Assembly: GCF_000308575.1 (NCBI RefSeq)
Contig: NZ_BAFZ01000032.1
Span: 1-64,000 of the forward strand
Length of the DNA: 64,000 nt
Reading direction: 5' to 3'
Source: Nocardia exalbida NBRC 100660
Lineage (GTDB): Bacteria; Actinomycetota; Actinomycetes; Mycobacteriales; Mycobacteriaceae
The notes below the pieces were generated by a model that saw nothing but the letters and a program-made list of their open reading frames with translations, was not told where the DNA came from and made no database searches. The stretch's first letter is position 1. Every line of letters begins with the position of its first letter. The position numbers and the translations under genes are program-made. Shown piece after piece: positions 1 through 10,463 of this stretch.

Positions 1-366
1 GAAGTCGGCGATCGCCGTGAATACGCGAGGGCGACCGAGAGCCACCGGTACGTGCTCTTTGTCGTGCGTTCGCGTTCCGACGTGCCGGGCTCACCTCAAC
101 CCCGGGTTTCGAGCGAAGCGAGACCGAGCATGTTCCGTTCGCGGCCCGGCTCGCCTTCGGGTGGCCGCGTAGGCGATGAAGGAGCAAGCAGCCGGGGCCG
201 CCACATGAAGTCGGCGATCACCCGTGAATACGCGAGGGTGCCACCGAGAGCTACCGGTTCGCGGGCTCTCTGTCGTGTGTTCGCATGTCGACGTGCCCGG
301 CTCACCTCAACCCCGGGTTTCGAGCGAAGCGAGACCGAGCATGTTCCGTTCGCGGCCCGGCTCGCG
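1..366. repeat. Two direct copies of a long intergenic repeat
   Basis: Bases 1-154 and 207-366 are near-identical copies. Each opens with GAAGTCGGCGATC, contains GAATACGCGAGGG and ends in a block with CCGGGTTTCGAGCGAAGCGA, then GACCGAGCATGTTCCGTTCG. The same GAGCGAAGCGAGACCGAGCA core returns twice at 22.8-23.0 kb, upstream of rph. Open frames across the copies do not resemble any protein and the repeat reads through all of them, so I treat the region as non-coding. No inverted ends or transposase are seen, so it is a dispersed intergenic repeat rather than an insertion sequence. Confidence 0.75.
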
Positions 367-423
367 TCCGAGTGGCCGCCGCGTCCGCGACGCAGTCGCC
401 AGCGGCGGTCGCTCGGACGCGAG
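361..423. repeat. Long inverted repeat (hairpin) beside repeat copy 2
   Basis: CTCGCGTCCGAG (361-372) is the exact reverse complement of CTCGGACGCGAG (412-423). Inside these 12-bp arms GGCCGCC faces GGCGGTC, so a long stem-loop can form. It starts where the second repeat copy ends and precedes the small hairpin at 445-463. It could act as a transcript end or as a processing structure. No function is known to me. Confidence 0.6.
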
Positions 424-444
424 CCACAAGGGGGCCGCGAACAC

Positions 445-463
445 CCAGCGCCGCAGGCGCTGG
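445..463 (+). repeat. Small hairpin at the repeat tail (copy 1)
   Basis: CCAGCGCC-GCA-GGCGCTGG is a perfect 8-bp stem with a 3-nt loop. It is preceded by GGCCGCGAACAC and followed by AAAT. The same layout with a different stem sequence lies at 23,032-23,050. It sits 55 bp before the DUF3817 gene. Confidence 0.6.
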
Positions 464-517
464 AAATTAGATACAGCTCACTACGACAGTGTGTAGTGCA
501 TCCGGCACAATGGGCGC

Positions 518-886
518 ATGGGCAATGTCTTCGACCTGAGCACGGTGGCCAAGCGGTTTCGATTCGTCGCGGTGCTGGAGGCGATCTCCTGGTTTCTGCT
601 GATCATCGGGATGGTGTTCAAGCGGATTCCCGAGCCGGTGCTGTGGCCGGTCAAGGTGTTCGGCATGACGCACGGCATCGTGTTCGTGCTGTTCGTGATC
701 ACCGCGATCGTCGCCGCGCGCGAGCTGGGCTGGAGTGCCAAGACGACCGTTCTCGCGCTGCTGTCGAGCATCCCGCCGTTCTGCACGGTGCTGTTCGAGG
801 TGTGGGCGGTGCGTTCGGGGCAGTTGGGTGAGCTGAGCAACGCCGATTCGGCCGAGTCCGGGGCACCCGCATCCGCCACGTCGTGA
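518..886 (+). CDS. DUF3817 family small membrane protein
   Basis: A 122-residue protein of the DUF3817 family, whose function is unknown. It has three hydrophobic segments (about residues 14-32, 46-67 and 74-95) separated by short polar turns, and the conserved Gly-Met-Thr-His-Gly stretch near residue 50. The last 20 residues are polar and low complexity. The gene follows the repeat region and precedes the thioredoxin/TPR gene by 13 bp, so the two are probably co-transcribed. A second DUF3817 gene lies at 24,477-24,851. Start: the ATG is the first in frame with the family homology. Confidence 0.8.
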   Translation: MGNVFDLSTVAKRFRFVAVLEAISWFLLIIGMVFKRIPEPVLWPVKVFGMTHGIVFVLFVITAIVAARELGWSAKTTVLALLSSIPPFCTVLFEVWAVRSGQLGELSNADSAESGAPASATS

Positions 887-899
887 CAAACTGGAAGTC

Positions 900-1796
900 G
901 TGAATCGACCAGCCGCACGCCGTCCTTCGCCCGCTGTCGCCGCCGCCATGTCCGGCGCGGTCGATCTGTCCAGCCTGAAGCAGCCCGTGGCAAGCGCGGG
1001 CGGTGCGGCAGGCGGCGACCACGCGGTGTCGGAGGCCGATTTCGAGACCAAGGTCCTGCGCCGTTCCATGCAGGTGCCCGTGGTGGTCGTGCTGTATTCG
1101 CAGCGCAGTCCGGGCAGCGTCGAACTGGTGCGGACGCTGGAGCGTCTGGTGGCCGCCGACGGCGGTACCTGGGACCTGGCCACGGTCGAAGCCGAGGCCA
1201 ATATGCGGATCGCGCAGGCGCTGCGGGTGCAGGGCATCCCGACGGTCATCGCGATCGCGGCCGGGCAGCCGCTGGCCGACTTCGAGGGCGCGCAACCGGA
1301 GCCGCAGGTACGGCAGTGGCTGAACGCGGTGGTCGACGCGGTCGCGGGCAAGCTGGAAGGTGGCGAGCAGCCACAGGAGCCTGCCGAGGACCCGCGTTTC
1401 GCGGCGGCCGAGGCGGCGCTGGAGCAGGGTGACCTGGCCGGCGCGGAGGCCGCCTACCAAGCGATCATCGACGCCGAACCCGCGAACGAGGAGGCCAAGG
1501 GCGCGCTGCGCCAGCTCCGCTTCCTCGCCCGGGCACAGGAACTGCCGGAGTCGGCCATCGCGGATGCCGACGCCGACCCGTCGAACGTCGACGCCGCGAT
1601 CCAGGCCGCCGATCTCGAGTTGTTCCAGCAGCGGCCCGAGGCGGCTTTCGATCGGTTGATCGCCGTCGTCAAGCGCACCTCCGGTGACGATCGCACCAAG
1701 GCGCGGACCCGCCTGCTCGAGCTGTTCGAGCTGTTCGACCAGGCCGAGCCGTTCGTCGTGGCCGCGCGCCGCAAGCTGGCCGCAGCGCTGTACTAG
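900..1796 (+). CDS. Thioredoxin-fold/TPR co-chaperone-like protein (Rv1324-like)
   Basis: A 298-residue cytoplasmic protein with a thioredoxin-like fold at about residues 40-140 and tetratricopeptide-type helices from about 155 to 290. This is the arrangement of the YbbN/CnoX family, which protects proteins under oxidative stress. The usual CxxC of thioredoxin is replaced by YSQRSPGS, so disulfide reductase activity is not expected. That loss is common in actinobacterial members. The start is a GTG at 900; an in-frame ATG at 948 is a reasonable alternative because the first 16 residues are unconserved low-complexity sequence. It converges on glgB, as in the Rv1324-Rv1326c order. Confidence 0.82.
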   Translation: MNRPAARRPSPAVAAAMSGAVDLSSLKQPVASAGGAAGGDHAVSEADFETKVLRRSMQVPVVVVLYSQRSPGSVELVRTLERLVAADGGTWDLATVEAEANMRIAQALRVQGIPTVIAIAAGQPLADFEGAQPEPQVRQWLNAVVDAVAGKLEGGEQPQEPAEDPRFAAAEAALEQGDLAGAEAAYQAIIDAEPANEEAKGALRQLRFLARAQELPESAIADADADPSNVDAAIQAADLELFQQRPEAAFDRLIAVVKRTSGDDRTKARTRLLELFELFDQAEPFVVAARRKLAAALY

Positions 1797-1997
1797 CTCG
1801 CCGCGCGACGTGGTCGCGAACCGGATCGCCGCGCAGCCTGCGGTCCGGCCTGGCTGTCGGACGATTCGCCGCTCGTCAACCGCGCGACTGCCGCGTGCCT
1901 GGCTTGTGCATCGCACAGGAGATCGGCCGTATCGCCTGGACGTGATGCTGGGCAGTCCGGGCACCGCGTGCGGGAGACGGGAGCGTTCTTCGAGTTC

Positions 1998-4151
1998 CTA
2001 GACGGGACGCAGCCAGACCGCGCTGTGCGGCGCGAGCGTCACGGTGGCCGAGGCGGGACGGTCGTGCCACGGCTCGTCGGTCGCCAGCACCTCGCCGAGG
2101 TTGCCGAGGCCGGAGCCGCCGTAGCTGGCCGCGTCGGTGTTGAGGATCTCCAGCCAGCGGCCCCGGTGCGGCAGGCCGACCCGGTACGCGTCGTGCGTCG
2201 CCCCGGAGAAGTTGTAGACGCAGGCCAGCACGGAGCCGTCGGAGCCGTAGCGCAGGAACGCCAGCACGTTGTTCGCCGCGTCGTTCGCCTCGATCCAGGC
2301 GTAGCCGCCCGGGGCGGCGTCCTGACTCCACAGGGCGGGGTGGGCACGGTAGACCGCGTTCATGTCGCACACCAGCGCGGTGATGCCCTGGTGCAGCGGG
2401 TTGTCCCGTTCGTGCCAGTCCAGGCCGCGATCGTGCGACCATTCCTGGACCTGGCCGAAGTCCTGGCCCATGAACAGCAGTTGTTTACCCGGGTGGGCCC
2501 ACATGTAGGCCAGCAGCGATCGCACGCCCGCGGCCTTGGCGAAATCGTCGCCGGGCATCCTGGTCCAGAGTGTGCCTTTGCCGTGCACCACCTCGTCGTG
2601 GCTGATCGGCAGCACGTAGTTCTCGCTCCAGGCGTAGACCAGCGAGAAGGTGATCTCGTTGTGGTGCCAGGAGCGGTGCACCGGGTCGCGGCCGAGGAAC
2701 CCGAGGGTGTCGTGCATCCAGCCCATGTTCCACTTCATGGTGAAACCGAGACCGCCGACGTCGGTCCCCCTGGTGACGCCGGGCCAGGTGGTGGACTCCT
2801 CGGCGATCGTCACGACGCCGGGGTGGTGCCGATGCAGGGTTTCGTTGAGGTCCTGCAGGAAGTCGACGGCCTCCAAGTTCTCGCGGCCGCCGTGCACGTT
2901 GGGCTCCCACTGACCTTCGGCGCGGGAGTAGTCGAGGTAGAGCATGGAGGCGACCGCGTCGACGCGCAGGCCGTCGATGTGGAATTCCTCGATCCAGTAG
3001 CGCGCGTTGGCTATGAGGAAGTTGCGCACCTCGTTCCTGCCGAAATCGAACACATAGGTGCCCCAGTCGAGTTGCTCACCCCGGCGCGGGTCGGCGTGCT
3101 CGTAGAGCGGTGTGCCGTCGAAGCGGGCCAGCGCCCATTCGTCGCGCGGGAAGTGCGCCGGGACCCAGTCCAGCAGGACGCCGATATCCGCCGCGTGCAT
3201 GCGGTCGACGAACGCGCGGAAGTCGTCCGGGGAGCCGAAACGCGCCGTCGGCGCGTAGTAGGAGGTGACCTGATATCCCCAGGAGCCGCCGAACGGATGC
3301 TCGGCGATGGGGAGCAACTCGATATGGGTGTATCCGGTCGCTCGCACGTACTCGGCGAGCTGCTCGGCCAGTTCGCGGTAACCGAGGCCAGGGTGCCACG
3401 AACCGAGATGCACCTCGTAGACGCTCATCGGGGCGCGGGTGGGGTCGGTGGCGGCGCGCCGCTCGACCCACGCGCGGTCGTGCCACGCGTGGTGGCTTTC
3501 GGTGACCACCGACGCGGTCGCCGGAGGGTGTTCGGTGGCGAAGGCGAGCGGGTCGGCGTGATCGATGGTCCGCCCGTCGGCGCCGTGCACGCGGTACTTG
3601 TACTTGGTGCCCGGCTCGACACCCGGGACGAAGACTTCCCAGATCCCGGACGAGCCCAGCGCGCGCATCGGCGCGGTGTTTCCGCTCCAGCCGTCGAAGT
3701 CGCCGAACACGGTGACGCCGCGCGCGTTCGGCGCCCACACCGCGAACGACGTGCCCGTGACCTCACCGTCGAGGGTGGTGTAGCGGCGCGGGTGCGCGCC
3801 GAGCACCTCCCAGAGGCGCTCGTGACGTCCTTCGCCGATCAGGTGCAGGTCGAGTTCGCCGAGCGTGGGCAGGAAGCGGTAGCCGTCGGCGCTGATGATC
3901 GTCTGGCCGCCGGGGTAGGTCGTCACGACGCGATAGTCCATGATCTCCGGGTACGGCAGCACCGCGGCGAATACGCCGTGATCCAGGGACTTCAGCTCGT
4001 GATCGACGCCGCCGACCCGTACCGACACGGTCTGCGCGTGCGGGCGCAGCACCCGCACCGCCGTGCCGTCGGGATGGGTGTGCGCGCCGAGCACGGTGTG
4101 CGGGTCGGGATGGGTGCCCGCCGCGAGCAGCATGAGATCGCGGCGTTTCAT
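1998..4151 (-). CDS. glgB: 1,4-alpha-glucan branching enzyme
   Basis: A 717-residue GH13 enzyme that moves an alpha-1,4 oligoglucan to form an alpha-1,6 branch in the cytoplasmic glucan. An N-terminal N1 domain (about 1-110) precedes the CBM48 module (about 130-220), then the TIM barrel. The catalytic nucleophile is Asp398 in [10 protein letters not shown] and the acid/base is Glu451 in [19 protein letters not shown] and the C-terminal beta domain are also present. The start is fixed by a 4-bp overlap (ATGA) with the upstream glgE stop, so translation is probably coupled. Together GlgE and GlgB elongate and branch glucan made from maltose-1-phosphate. Confidence 0.96.
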   Translation of the reverse strand: MKRRDLMLLAAGTHPDPHTVLGAHTHPDGTAVRVLRPHAQTVSVRVGGVDHELKSLDHGVFAAVLPYPEIMDYRVVTTYPGGQTIISADGYRFLPTLGELDLHLIGEGRHERLWEVLGAHPRRYTTLDGEVTGTSFAVWAPNARGVTVFGDFDGWSGNTAPMRALGSSGIWEVFVPGVEPGTKYKYRVHGADGRTIDHADPLAFATEHPPATASVVTESHHAWHDRAWVERRAATDPTRAPMSVYEVHLGSWHPGLGYRELAEQLAEYVRATGYTHIELLPIAEHPFGGSWGYQVTSYYAPTARFGSPDDFRAFVDRMHAADIGVLLDWVPAHFPRDEWALARFDGTPLYEHADPRRGEQLDWGTYVFDFGRNEVRNFLIANARYWIEEFHIDGLRVDAVASMLYLDYSRAEGQWEPNVHGGRENLEAVDFLQDLNETLHRHHPGVVTIAEESTTWPGVTRGTDVGGLGFTMKWNMGWMHDTLGFLGRDPVHRSWHHNEITFSLVYAWSENYVLPISHDEVVHGKGTLWTRMPGDDFAKAAGVRSLLAYMWAHPGKQLLFMGQDFGQVQEWSHDRGLDWHERDNPLHQGITALVCDMNAVYRAHPALWSQDAAPGGYAWIEANDAANNVLAFLRYGSDGSVLACVYNFSGATHDAYRVGLPHRGRWLEILNTDAASYGGSGLGNLGEVLATDEPWHDRPASATVTLAPHSAVWLRPV

Positions 4152-6160
4152 CGCAGGGTCCTGCGGTAGGCCAGCTCGGTGCGAGCCTGCTGGGACACCG
4201 GGGGCAGCGCGATGATGTGCGCGACGGTATGCGCGGGGTCCAACCGCACGTAATTGGTTTGGGCCCAGTGGTATTCCTCGCCGCTGACCTCGTCGTACAC
4301 CACCGGATGGTCGTGCCACTCGCGGCCGATCGCGGGCAGATCGAGCGAGAGCATGCCCCACTCGGCGCCGTAGGGGTTGAGATTCACCACGACCAGCACC
4401 GCGTCGCCGCCGACGGGGTCGATTTTGGAGTAGGCGAGCAGCGCGTCGTTGTCCACGTGATGGAAACGCAGGCACCGGAGCTGTTGCAAGGCGGGGTGCG
4501 CCCGGCGGATCTCGTTGAGCCGGGTGAGCCACGGCTCCAGCGATTCTCCGCGCGCGAGCGCCTCGGCGAAGGGGCGCGGGCGCAGTTCGTACTTCTCCGA
4601 ATCGAGGTACTCCTCGCTGTCGGGGCGCACCGCCTGATGCTCGAACAGTTCGAAGCCGGAGTAGACGCCCCAGGTGGGGGCGAGGGTGGCGGCCAGGACG
4701 GCACGGATGGCGAACATCCCCGGTCCGCCGTGCTGGAGGCTCTCGTGCAGGATGTCCGGGGTGTTGACGAAGAGGTTCGGACGGGCCTCGTCGGCCTTCG
4801 CGGCCAATTCGTTGCCGAACTCGGTGAGTTCCCACTTGGCCACCCGCCAGGTGAAATACGTGTAGGACTGGCTGAACCCGCGCCGGGCGAGTCCGTAGAG
4901 CCGGGCAGGGCGGGTGAACGCCTCGGACAGGAAGATGACGTCCGGGTCGGTGCGCCACACGTTGCCGATCAGCCACTCCCAGAAATCGGCGGGCTTGGTG
5001 TGCGGGTTGTCGACACGGAAGATCCTGACGCCCAGGTCGATCCAGTGCCGGACCACCCGCAGCACTTCGGCGTAGAGGCCGTCGGGATCGTTGTCGAAAT
5101 TGACCGGGTAGATGTCCTGGTACTTCTTCGGCGGGTTCTCCGCGTAGGCGATGGTCCCGTCGGGCAGCGTGGTGAACCACTCCGGGTGCGCCTGCACCCA
5201 GGGATGATCGGGCGCGCACTGCAAGGCGAGGTCGAGCGCCACCTCGAGGCCGAGTTCGCGGGCCGCCGCGACGAATTCGGCGAAATCGTCTTCGGTGCCC
5301 AGATCCGGATGCACGGCATCGTGACCGCCGTGCTTCGAGCCGATGGCCCACGGCGAGCCGACGTCGCCCGGCTCGGCGGTGAGCGCGTTGTTGCGGCCCT
5401 TGCGGTTGATTTCGCCGATGGGGTGGATGGGTGGCAGGTACACCACGTCGAAACCCATGGCCGCGATGCGCGGAAGCTCCTTCGCCGCCGTGGCGAAGGT
5501 GCCGTGCACGGGTTTGCCGGTGGCGTCGCGGCCGCCGGTCGAGCGTGGGAAGAACTCGTACCAGGAGCCGTAGAGCGCGCGGTGCCGCTCGACCTGGACG
5601 ATGTGCTGCGGCCCCCGGGTGACCAGATCGCGCAGCGGCGTTGCGCGCAGGATCTCGGCGACCTCCTCGGTGAAGGCCGGTGCCACCCGCGCGGGCAGTT
5701 GGTCGTCGCCGCGCAGCGCCGCCGCGACCGCCCGTAAGCGCTGGAATTGCTTCTTGGGTACGGCCTGGGCAGCGCGATCGAACAGGCGGGCGCCCAATTC
5801 GAGGTCGTTGGCCAGATCGGCGGCGCTCTGCCCGACCGCCAGCTTCGCCTCGATCGCCGAGCGCCAGGTCGCGATCGGATCGCTCCAGCCTTCGATCCGG
5901 TAGGCCCACACTCCAGGAGTGTTGGGGGTGAAGGTCGCGTTGAAGACGTCGGGCTCGTAGTCCGGCGTCATGCGGATGCGGGAGGGCCGCGAGGCGCCGG
6001 GGCCGCGGACGACGAGGGTGGCGGCGACGGCGTCGTGCCCTTCTCGCCACACCACGGTGCGCACCGGGAATACTTCGCCGACCACCGCCTTGGCGGGCCG
6101 GCCGCCTGGGATGGACGGTGCAGTGTCATCGATAGCGATGCGGCCGGTCACGGGACCCAA
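4148..6160 (-). CDS. glgE: Alpha-1,4-glucan:maltose-1-phosphate maltosyltransferase
   Basis: A 670-residue GH13_3 enzyme that transfers maltose from maltose-1-phosphate to the end of alpha-1,4-glucan and releases phosphate. An N-terminal beta domain (about 1-95) and helical dimerisation region precede the barrel. The motif [12 protein letters not shown] gives the nucleophile Asp384, and FLSEAFTRP gives the acid/base Glu413. Length matches the family (about 660-700). It is followed by glgB with an ATGA overlap. The genes supplying maltose-1-phosphate (treS, mak, glgM) are not in this window. In M. tuberculosis the enzyme is essential because its substrate is toxic when it accumulates (known for the family). 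Confidence 0.96.
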   Translation of the reverse strand: MGPVTGRIAIDDTAPSIPGGRPAKAVVGEVFPVRTVVWREGHDAVAATLVVRGPGASRPSRIRMTPDYEPDVFNATFTPNTPGVWAYRIEGWSDPIATWRSAIEAKLAVGQSAADLANDLELGARLFDRAAQAVPKKQFQRLRAVAAALRGDDQLPARVAPAFTEEVAEILRATPLRDLVTRGPQHIVQVERHRALYGSWYEFFPRSTGGRDATGKPVHGTFATAAKELPRIAAMGFDVVYLPPIHPIGEINRKGRNNALTAEPGDVGSPWAIGSKHGGHDAVHPDLGTEDDFAEFVAAARELGLEVALDLALQCAPDHPWVQAHPEWFTTLPDGTIAYAENPPKKYQDIYPVNFDNDPDGLYAEVLRVVRHWIDLGVRIFRVDNPHTKPADFWEWLIGNVWRTDPDVIFLSEAFTRPARLYGLARRGFSQSYTYFTWRVAKWELTEFGNELAAKADEARPNLFVNTPDILHESLQHGGPGMFAIRAVLAATLAPTWGVYSGFELFEHQAVRPDSEEYLDSEKYELRPRPFAEALARGESLEPWLTRLNEIRRAHPALQQLRCLRFHHVDNDALLAYSKIDPVGGDAVLVVVNLNPYGAEWGMLSLDLPAIGREWHDHPVVYDEVSGEEYHWAQTNYVRLDPAHTVAHIIALPPVSQQARTELAYRRTLR

Positions 6161-6251
6161 CCTACCGGTAGCCGGCCCTCCGGACGGGATCGGCGATCTT
6201 TTCGTGCCCCGTCCCGGCCGCCGCGGCGGCGGCTGATCCGGGCTGTCGCCC

Positions 6252-6893
6252 TCAGCGCGCGTCGGCGGCGAGGCCGAGGCCGAGCGCGACCAGGACCGCG
6301 CCGAGCGCGCGTTCGACCCGCTGCCGGATCCCGGTGCGGCGCAACCACGCGCCCGCGCGGTCGGCGGCCAGGACCACGCCGACGCACCACGCGGTGTCGA
6401 GCACCAACTGGATCAGCGCCAAGATCACCACGGTCGGCAGCACCGGACCGTCGGAGGGAAGGAATTGCGGAAGGATCGTCAATCCGAAGACGGCCGCCTT
6501 GGGATTGGCCGCGATCGACACCAGCGAAGCGCGGAAGGCGGCGGCGGGCGTGCGACCCGCGGGCAGCATCTTCGTCATCGCACTGCCGAACTCGTCGCCA
6601 CGGCGCGCACCCCGCCACGCCTGCACGCCGAGCCAGATCAGCACGAGCGCGCCGACCACGTGCACCGCCGTGTTCACGGCGCGGTTGGCGACGAGCAGGA
6701 CCGACAGCCCCGCCCCACCCGCCAGCGTCCAGCCGAGCACGCCGATCTCGTTTCCGGCCACCGCCGCCAGGCCCGCGGCGCGACCGTCACGCACCGCGCG
6801 CTGGAGGAACAACGCGGTCGCCGGGCCCGGCAGCACGGCGAGAAGCAGGCAGGCCGTCAAGAATTGCGGAAGAACGTCGACCCAGTGCGGCAT
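6252..6893 (-). CDS. LysE/RhtB family amino-acid exporter
   Basis: A 213-residue inner-membrane protein with about six hydrophobic segments and the LysE-family N-terminal signature [18 protein letters not shown] at residues 21-38. A second family hallmark, [15 protein letters not shown], lies near residue 130. Members export amino acids or homoserine lactones. The actual substrate cannot be read from sequence. It lies upstream of glgE on the same strand with a 91-bp gap, and this insertion is not part of the M. tuberculosis gene order as I know it. Confidence 0.88.
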   Translation of the reverse strand: MPHWVDVLPQFLTACLLLAVLPGPATALFLQRAVRDGRAAGLAAVAGNEIGVLGWTLAGGAGLSVLLVANRAVNTAVHVVGALVLIWLGVQAWRGARRGDEFGSAMTKMLPAGRTPAAAFRASLVSIAANPKAAVFGLTILPQFLPSDGPVLPTVVILALIQLVLDTAWCVGVVLAADRAGAWLRRTGIRQRVERALGAVLVALGLGLAADAR

Positions 6894-6989
6894 CAGCCGA
6901 TGCTGTCACCTCGGCGTCGCCCGGGCCACGAATTTTCCGCGCGTGCGCGCACTGCGCGGCGATTGCGAGGTGCCCGGATGGCCGCGGCC

Positions 6990-7026
6990 GGTGAGCGCCG
7001 CGCTGGTGGCCACCCGGGCGCTCACC
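6990..7026 (-). terminator. Hairpin downstream of the secreted-protein gene
   Basis: GGTGAGCGCC (6990-6999) pairs perfectly with GGCGCTCACC (7017-7026) across a 17-nt loop. It begins 20 bp past the stop of the gene at 7046-7495. There is no U-tract, as is usual for GC-rich actinobacterial terminators. Confidence 0.5.
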
Positions 7027-7045
7027 TGACGGCCGGGAGTCGCGC

Positions 7046-7495
7046 TTACGGCATGACCATGCAGGCGAAGCCGAGATTCATCCCGTTGCCCACCGTCATC
7101 ACCGGTGAGGTCCAAGCGGGACCGGTGCCCTGCACCGCGGAGATCGTGTGTTGCCCGGTCGCGTCGGGCATCCAGACGGTGGTCGCCTGATTGCCGACCA
7201 CCGGCGCGGGATTCGGGGAGAACGTGCCCGCGGCGCTGTCGGTGAACTGGACGGACTCGGACGACGGAATGTTGTCCACCGTGGCCGTCACCCGGTACTG
7301 GCAGTTGGTCCCGTAGTTCCCGAAACCGAGAGTCATTCCCTGGGCCGGGCTCGCCGTCGCCGTCGTGACCGCCGCCCCGGCGGTGGGCGCGACGAGAACG
7401 AATGCCGCCGCGAGAGCTCCGAACCCCGTGAGCGCTGCTCCAGTGCGCGACCAGCGCCGATCGCGGGCGCGATTTGGGTGTGCTGTCATCCACAT
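7046..7495 (-). CDS. Small secreted protein of unknown function
   Basis: A 149-residue exported protein. A basic start (HPNRARDRRW) is followed by a hydrophobic stretch and an AGAA-type signal peptidase site near residue 45. The mature part is rich in Thr, Gly and Pro, contains only two cysteines (in GTNCQYRV and GFACMVMP, probably one disulfide) and is predicted to be beta-rich, possibly a single Ig-like domain. The start at 7495 has GGGAG 8 nt upstream; a second ATG at 7489 is possible. It is divergent from glgP. I do not recognise a named family; similar short secreted proteins are common in Nocardia. Confidence 0.7.
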   Translation of the reverse strand: MWMTAHPNRARDRRWSRTGAALTGFGALAAAFVLVAPTAGAAVTTATASPAQGMTLGFGNYGTNCQYRVTATVDNIPSSESVQFTDSAAGTFSPNPAPVVGNQATTVWMPDATGQHTISAVQGTGPAWTSPVMTVGNGMNLGFACMVMP

Positions 7496-7781
7496 CTCGA
7501 TCACTCCCGTACTGATTTCGGTTGGTGCGGCCGGTTGGTCCGCACAGCTTGTGGGTTTGCCCGGCGTTCTCGGGTTCACAAGCGAGTGCGGGTCTCGATC
7601 GGGTAGCGGGGGCGGGCGCGCCGGTGCGCGTCGTGTGGCCGTTCTGTGACGGTAGAGCGCGTTACGCACGATGGGGTGGGCTGATCTCGTCGCGACCCGA
7701 CCGGAAACATGCTGGTCGAAAGGTTTTCCGGGGCGTGGTCACGCGGCGCGGGCGCTCCGGGCGCCGTGTAGTTTCTACCGA

Positions 7782-10354
7782 ATGAAGGCATTGCGTCGTT
7801 TCACCGTCCGTGCCCATCTGCCCGAGCGCCTGGCGGCCCTTGGTGAGCTCGCCACGAATCTGCGCTGGTCGTGGCATCCGCCGACGCAGGACCTGTTCGC
7901 CGCGCTCGACCCGCGGCGGTGGCAGGAGATGGGGCACGATCCGGTCCGGATGCTGGGCGAGGTACCCGCGGCGCGGCTGGACGAGCTGGCCGCCGATGCC
8001 GGCTATGTCGCGCGTGTCGACGCCGCGGCGGCGGAGCTGCGCGACTATCTGGCGGCGCCGGGCTGGTTCCAGCGCCGGGCGGGGAGGAGGGTGTACGGGG
8101 CATCGCCTACTTCTCGATGGAGTTCGGCGTCACCGAGGTGCTGCCGAACTACTCGGGCGGCCTCGGCATCCTGGCGGGCGACCATTTGAAGGGCGCCTCC
8201 GACCTCGGCCTGCCGCTGATCGGGGTGGGATTGCTGTACCGCTCGGGTTACTTCCGGCAGTCGCTGACGGCCGACGGCTGGCAGGCCGAGCACTATCCGG
8301 CGCTGGACCCGCAGGGCTTGCCGTTGCGGGCGCTCACCTCCGACGGCTCGCCGGTGCTCATCCATGTGGCGATGCCCGACCGCAGGGTGCTGCGTGCGCG
8401 GGTGTGGATCGCCCAGGTGGGCCGGGTTCCGCTGTTGCTGCTGGACTCCGACATCGCCGAGAACGACCCGGAGTTGCGCGCGGTCACCGACCGGCTCTAC
8501 GGCGGCGATCAGGAGCATCGCATCCGCCAGGAGATCCTCGCGGGCATCGGCGGTGTTCGGGCGGTGCGCGCGTACACCGCGTCGGCGGGGCTGCCCGATC
8601 CCGACGTGTTCCACATGAACGAAGGCCACGCGGGTTTCCTCGGTGTGGAGCGCATCCGCGAATTCGTCGCGGCGGGGCAGGATTTCGATTCCGCACTCGT
8701 CGCCGTGCGGGCGGGCACGGTGTTCACCACGCATACACCGGTCCCGGCGGGCATCGATCGTTTCCCTATGCCGATGGTGCGGCGCTACTTCGGCGGTGCG
8801 CACGGAGAATCCGAATCCGCCCTGCTGCCCGGTCTTTCGGTGGACCGCATCGTGGCGCTCGGCCGGGAAGCCGACCCCTCCGTCTTCAATATGGCGCACA
8901 TGGGTCTGCGACTGGCGCAGCGCGCCAACGGTGTCTCGAAGCTGCACGGCGCGGTGAGCCGGTCGATGTTCGCCTCGCTGTGGCCGGGTTTCGACCCGGC
9001 GGAGGTGCCGATCGGTTCGGTCACCAACGGCGTGCACGCCACCACGTGGGCCGCGCGCGAATGGGTGGACAAGGCGCGCGAGCACATCGGCGCGGAACTG
9101 CTCGAGGAGGGGCGCGGCTGGGAACGGCTGCGCGACGTCGATCTCACCGAGCTGTGGTCCACCCGTAACACCCTGCGCGGCATCCTCGTCGACGAGGTGC
9201 GCCGCAGGGTGCGCGCGTCGTGGTTGGAACGCGGCGCCGCGGAGGCCGAACTCGGCTGGGTGAACGGGGTCTTCGACCCGAATGTGCTGACCGTCGGATT
9301 CGCCCGCCGGGTGCCGACCTACAAGCGCCTCACTCTCATGCTGCGCGACCCGCAGCGGCTGCGTTCCTTGCTGCTGGACCCGCGGCGGCCGATGCAGTTG
9401 GTCGTCGCGGGCAAGAGCCACCCGGCCGACGACGGCGGCAAGGCGCTCATCCAGCAGGTGGTCCGCTTCGCCGACGATCCCGAGGTGCGGCACCGGATCG
9501 TCTTCCTGCCGGACTACGACATGTCGATGGCTCGCTACCTGTACTGGGGTTGCGACGTCTGGCTGAACAATCCGCTGCGCCCGCTGGAGGCGTGCGGCAC
9601 CTCCGGCATGAAATCCGCGCTGAACGGCGGGCTCAATCTGTCCATCCGGGACGGCTGGTGGGACGAGATGTACGACGGTGAGAACGGATGGTCCATTCCG
9701 ACCGCGGAGGGCGTCCGGGACGAGCACCGCCGCGACGATCTGGAGGCCGCCGCGCTCTACGACCTGTTCGAGCGGGCGGTGGCGCCGCGCTTCTACGAGC
9801 GCGACGCGTCCGGGATGCCGGTGCGCTGGGTCGAGATGGTTCGCCACACTTTGCAGACCCTGGGACCGAAGGTCCTGGCTTCCCGGATGGTGCGCGACTA
9901 CGCGGTGGAGTACTACGCTCCCGCCGCCGCGGCTCATCAGCGGGCGACGGCCGACGATTTCGCGGTCGCGCGGGCCGTCGCCGAGTACCGTCAGCGGGTC
10001 GAGTCGGCCTGGCCATCGGTCAAGGTGATCCAGGTCGACAGCGCGGGGCTGCCGGACACGCCGGTCATCGGGGCGCGGCTGTCGCTGACCGCGCGGGTCG
10101 AGCTCGGCGGATTGAGCGTGCACGACGTGGTGGTGCAGGCGGTGCTCGGCCGGGTCTCGGCGACCGACGACCTCTCCGACACCACGACGGTCCCGATGAC
10201 GCACACGGGGTCCGACGCAGGCGCCGAGCTGTTCACCGTCGACACTCCTGTGCCGCTGTCCGGCGCGGTCGGCTACACCGTGCGCGTGCTGCCGCACAAC
10301 GAGCTGCTGGCCTCCGACGCCGAACTCGGGTTGGTCTCCGCGCCGAGCGCCTAG
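7782..10354 (+). pseudogene. glgP: Alpha-glucan phosphorylase, single-base frameshift
   Basis: A GT35 glycogen/alpha-glucan phosphorylase that would release glucose-1-phosphate from the glucan made by GlgE/GlgB. Residues 1 to about 100 (from MKALRRFTVRAHLPERL) read in the frame of base 7782. From the GGGG run at 8081-8084 onward the homology (GIAYFSMEFGV to SAPSA at the end) is in the frame one base back. One missing G would explain it. Restored length is about 857 residues, normal for the family. The PLP region (EACGTSGMKSALNGGLN) is intact, as is the rest. It may be a real null allele or a sequencing error in a G run. The ATG at 7782 matches the family N terminus. Confidence 0.88.
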
Positions 10355-10357
10355 TCC

Positions 10358-10386
10358 CGGTGGCGCCGGTCACGATGGCGCCACCG
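10358..10386 (+). terminator. Hairpin after glgP
   Basis: CGGTGGCGCC (10358-10367) pairs perfectly with GGCGCCACCG (10377-10386) across a 9-nt loop. It begins 4 bp after the glgP stop and 78 bp before the next gene. Confidence 0.6.
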
Positions 10387-10463
10387 CGGGTTGCCCCAGG
10401 TAGTGAACCGTCGGTTACCGTGCCCCTGGCATGCCCCGATTCGTTCCTCGACTGGAGTCACCC

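Noticed and set aside
1968..4169. 733-codon plus-strand open frame opposite glgB
   Set aside because: It is antisense to a clear GH13 enzyme, has no motif and arises from GC-rich codon bias; similar long shadows lie opposite glgE, glgP, the helicase and the lipase.
8079..8090. Programmed ribosomal frameshift in glgP
   Set aside because: No strong slippery heptamer plus downstream structure was seen, and family members are single-frame, so a lost base is more likely.
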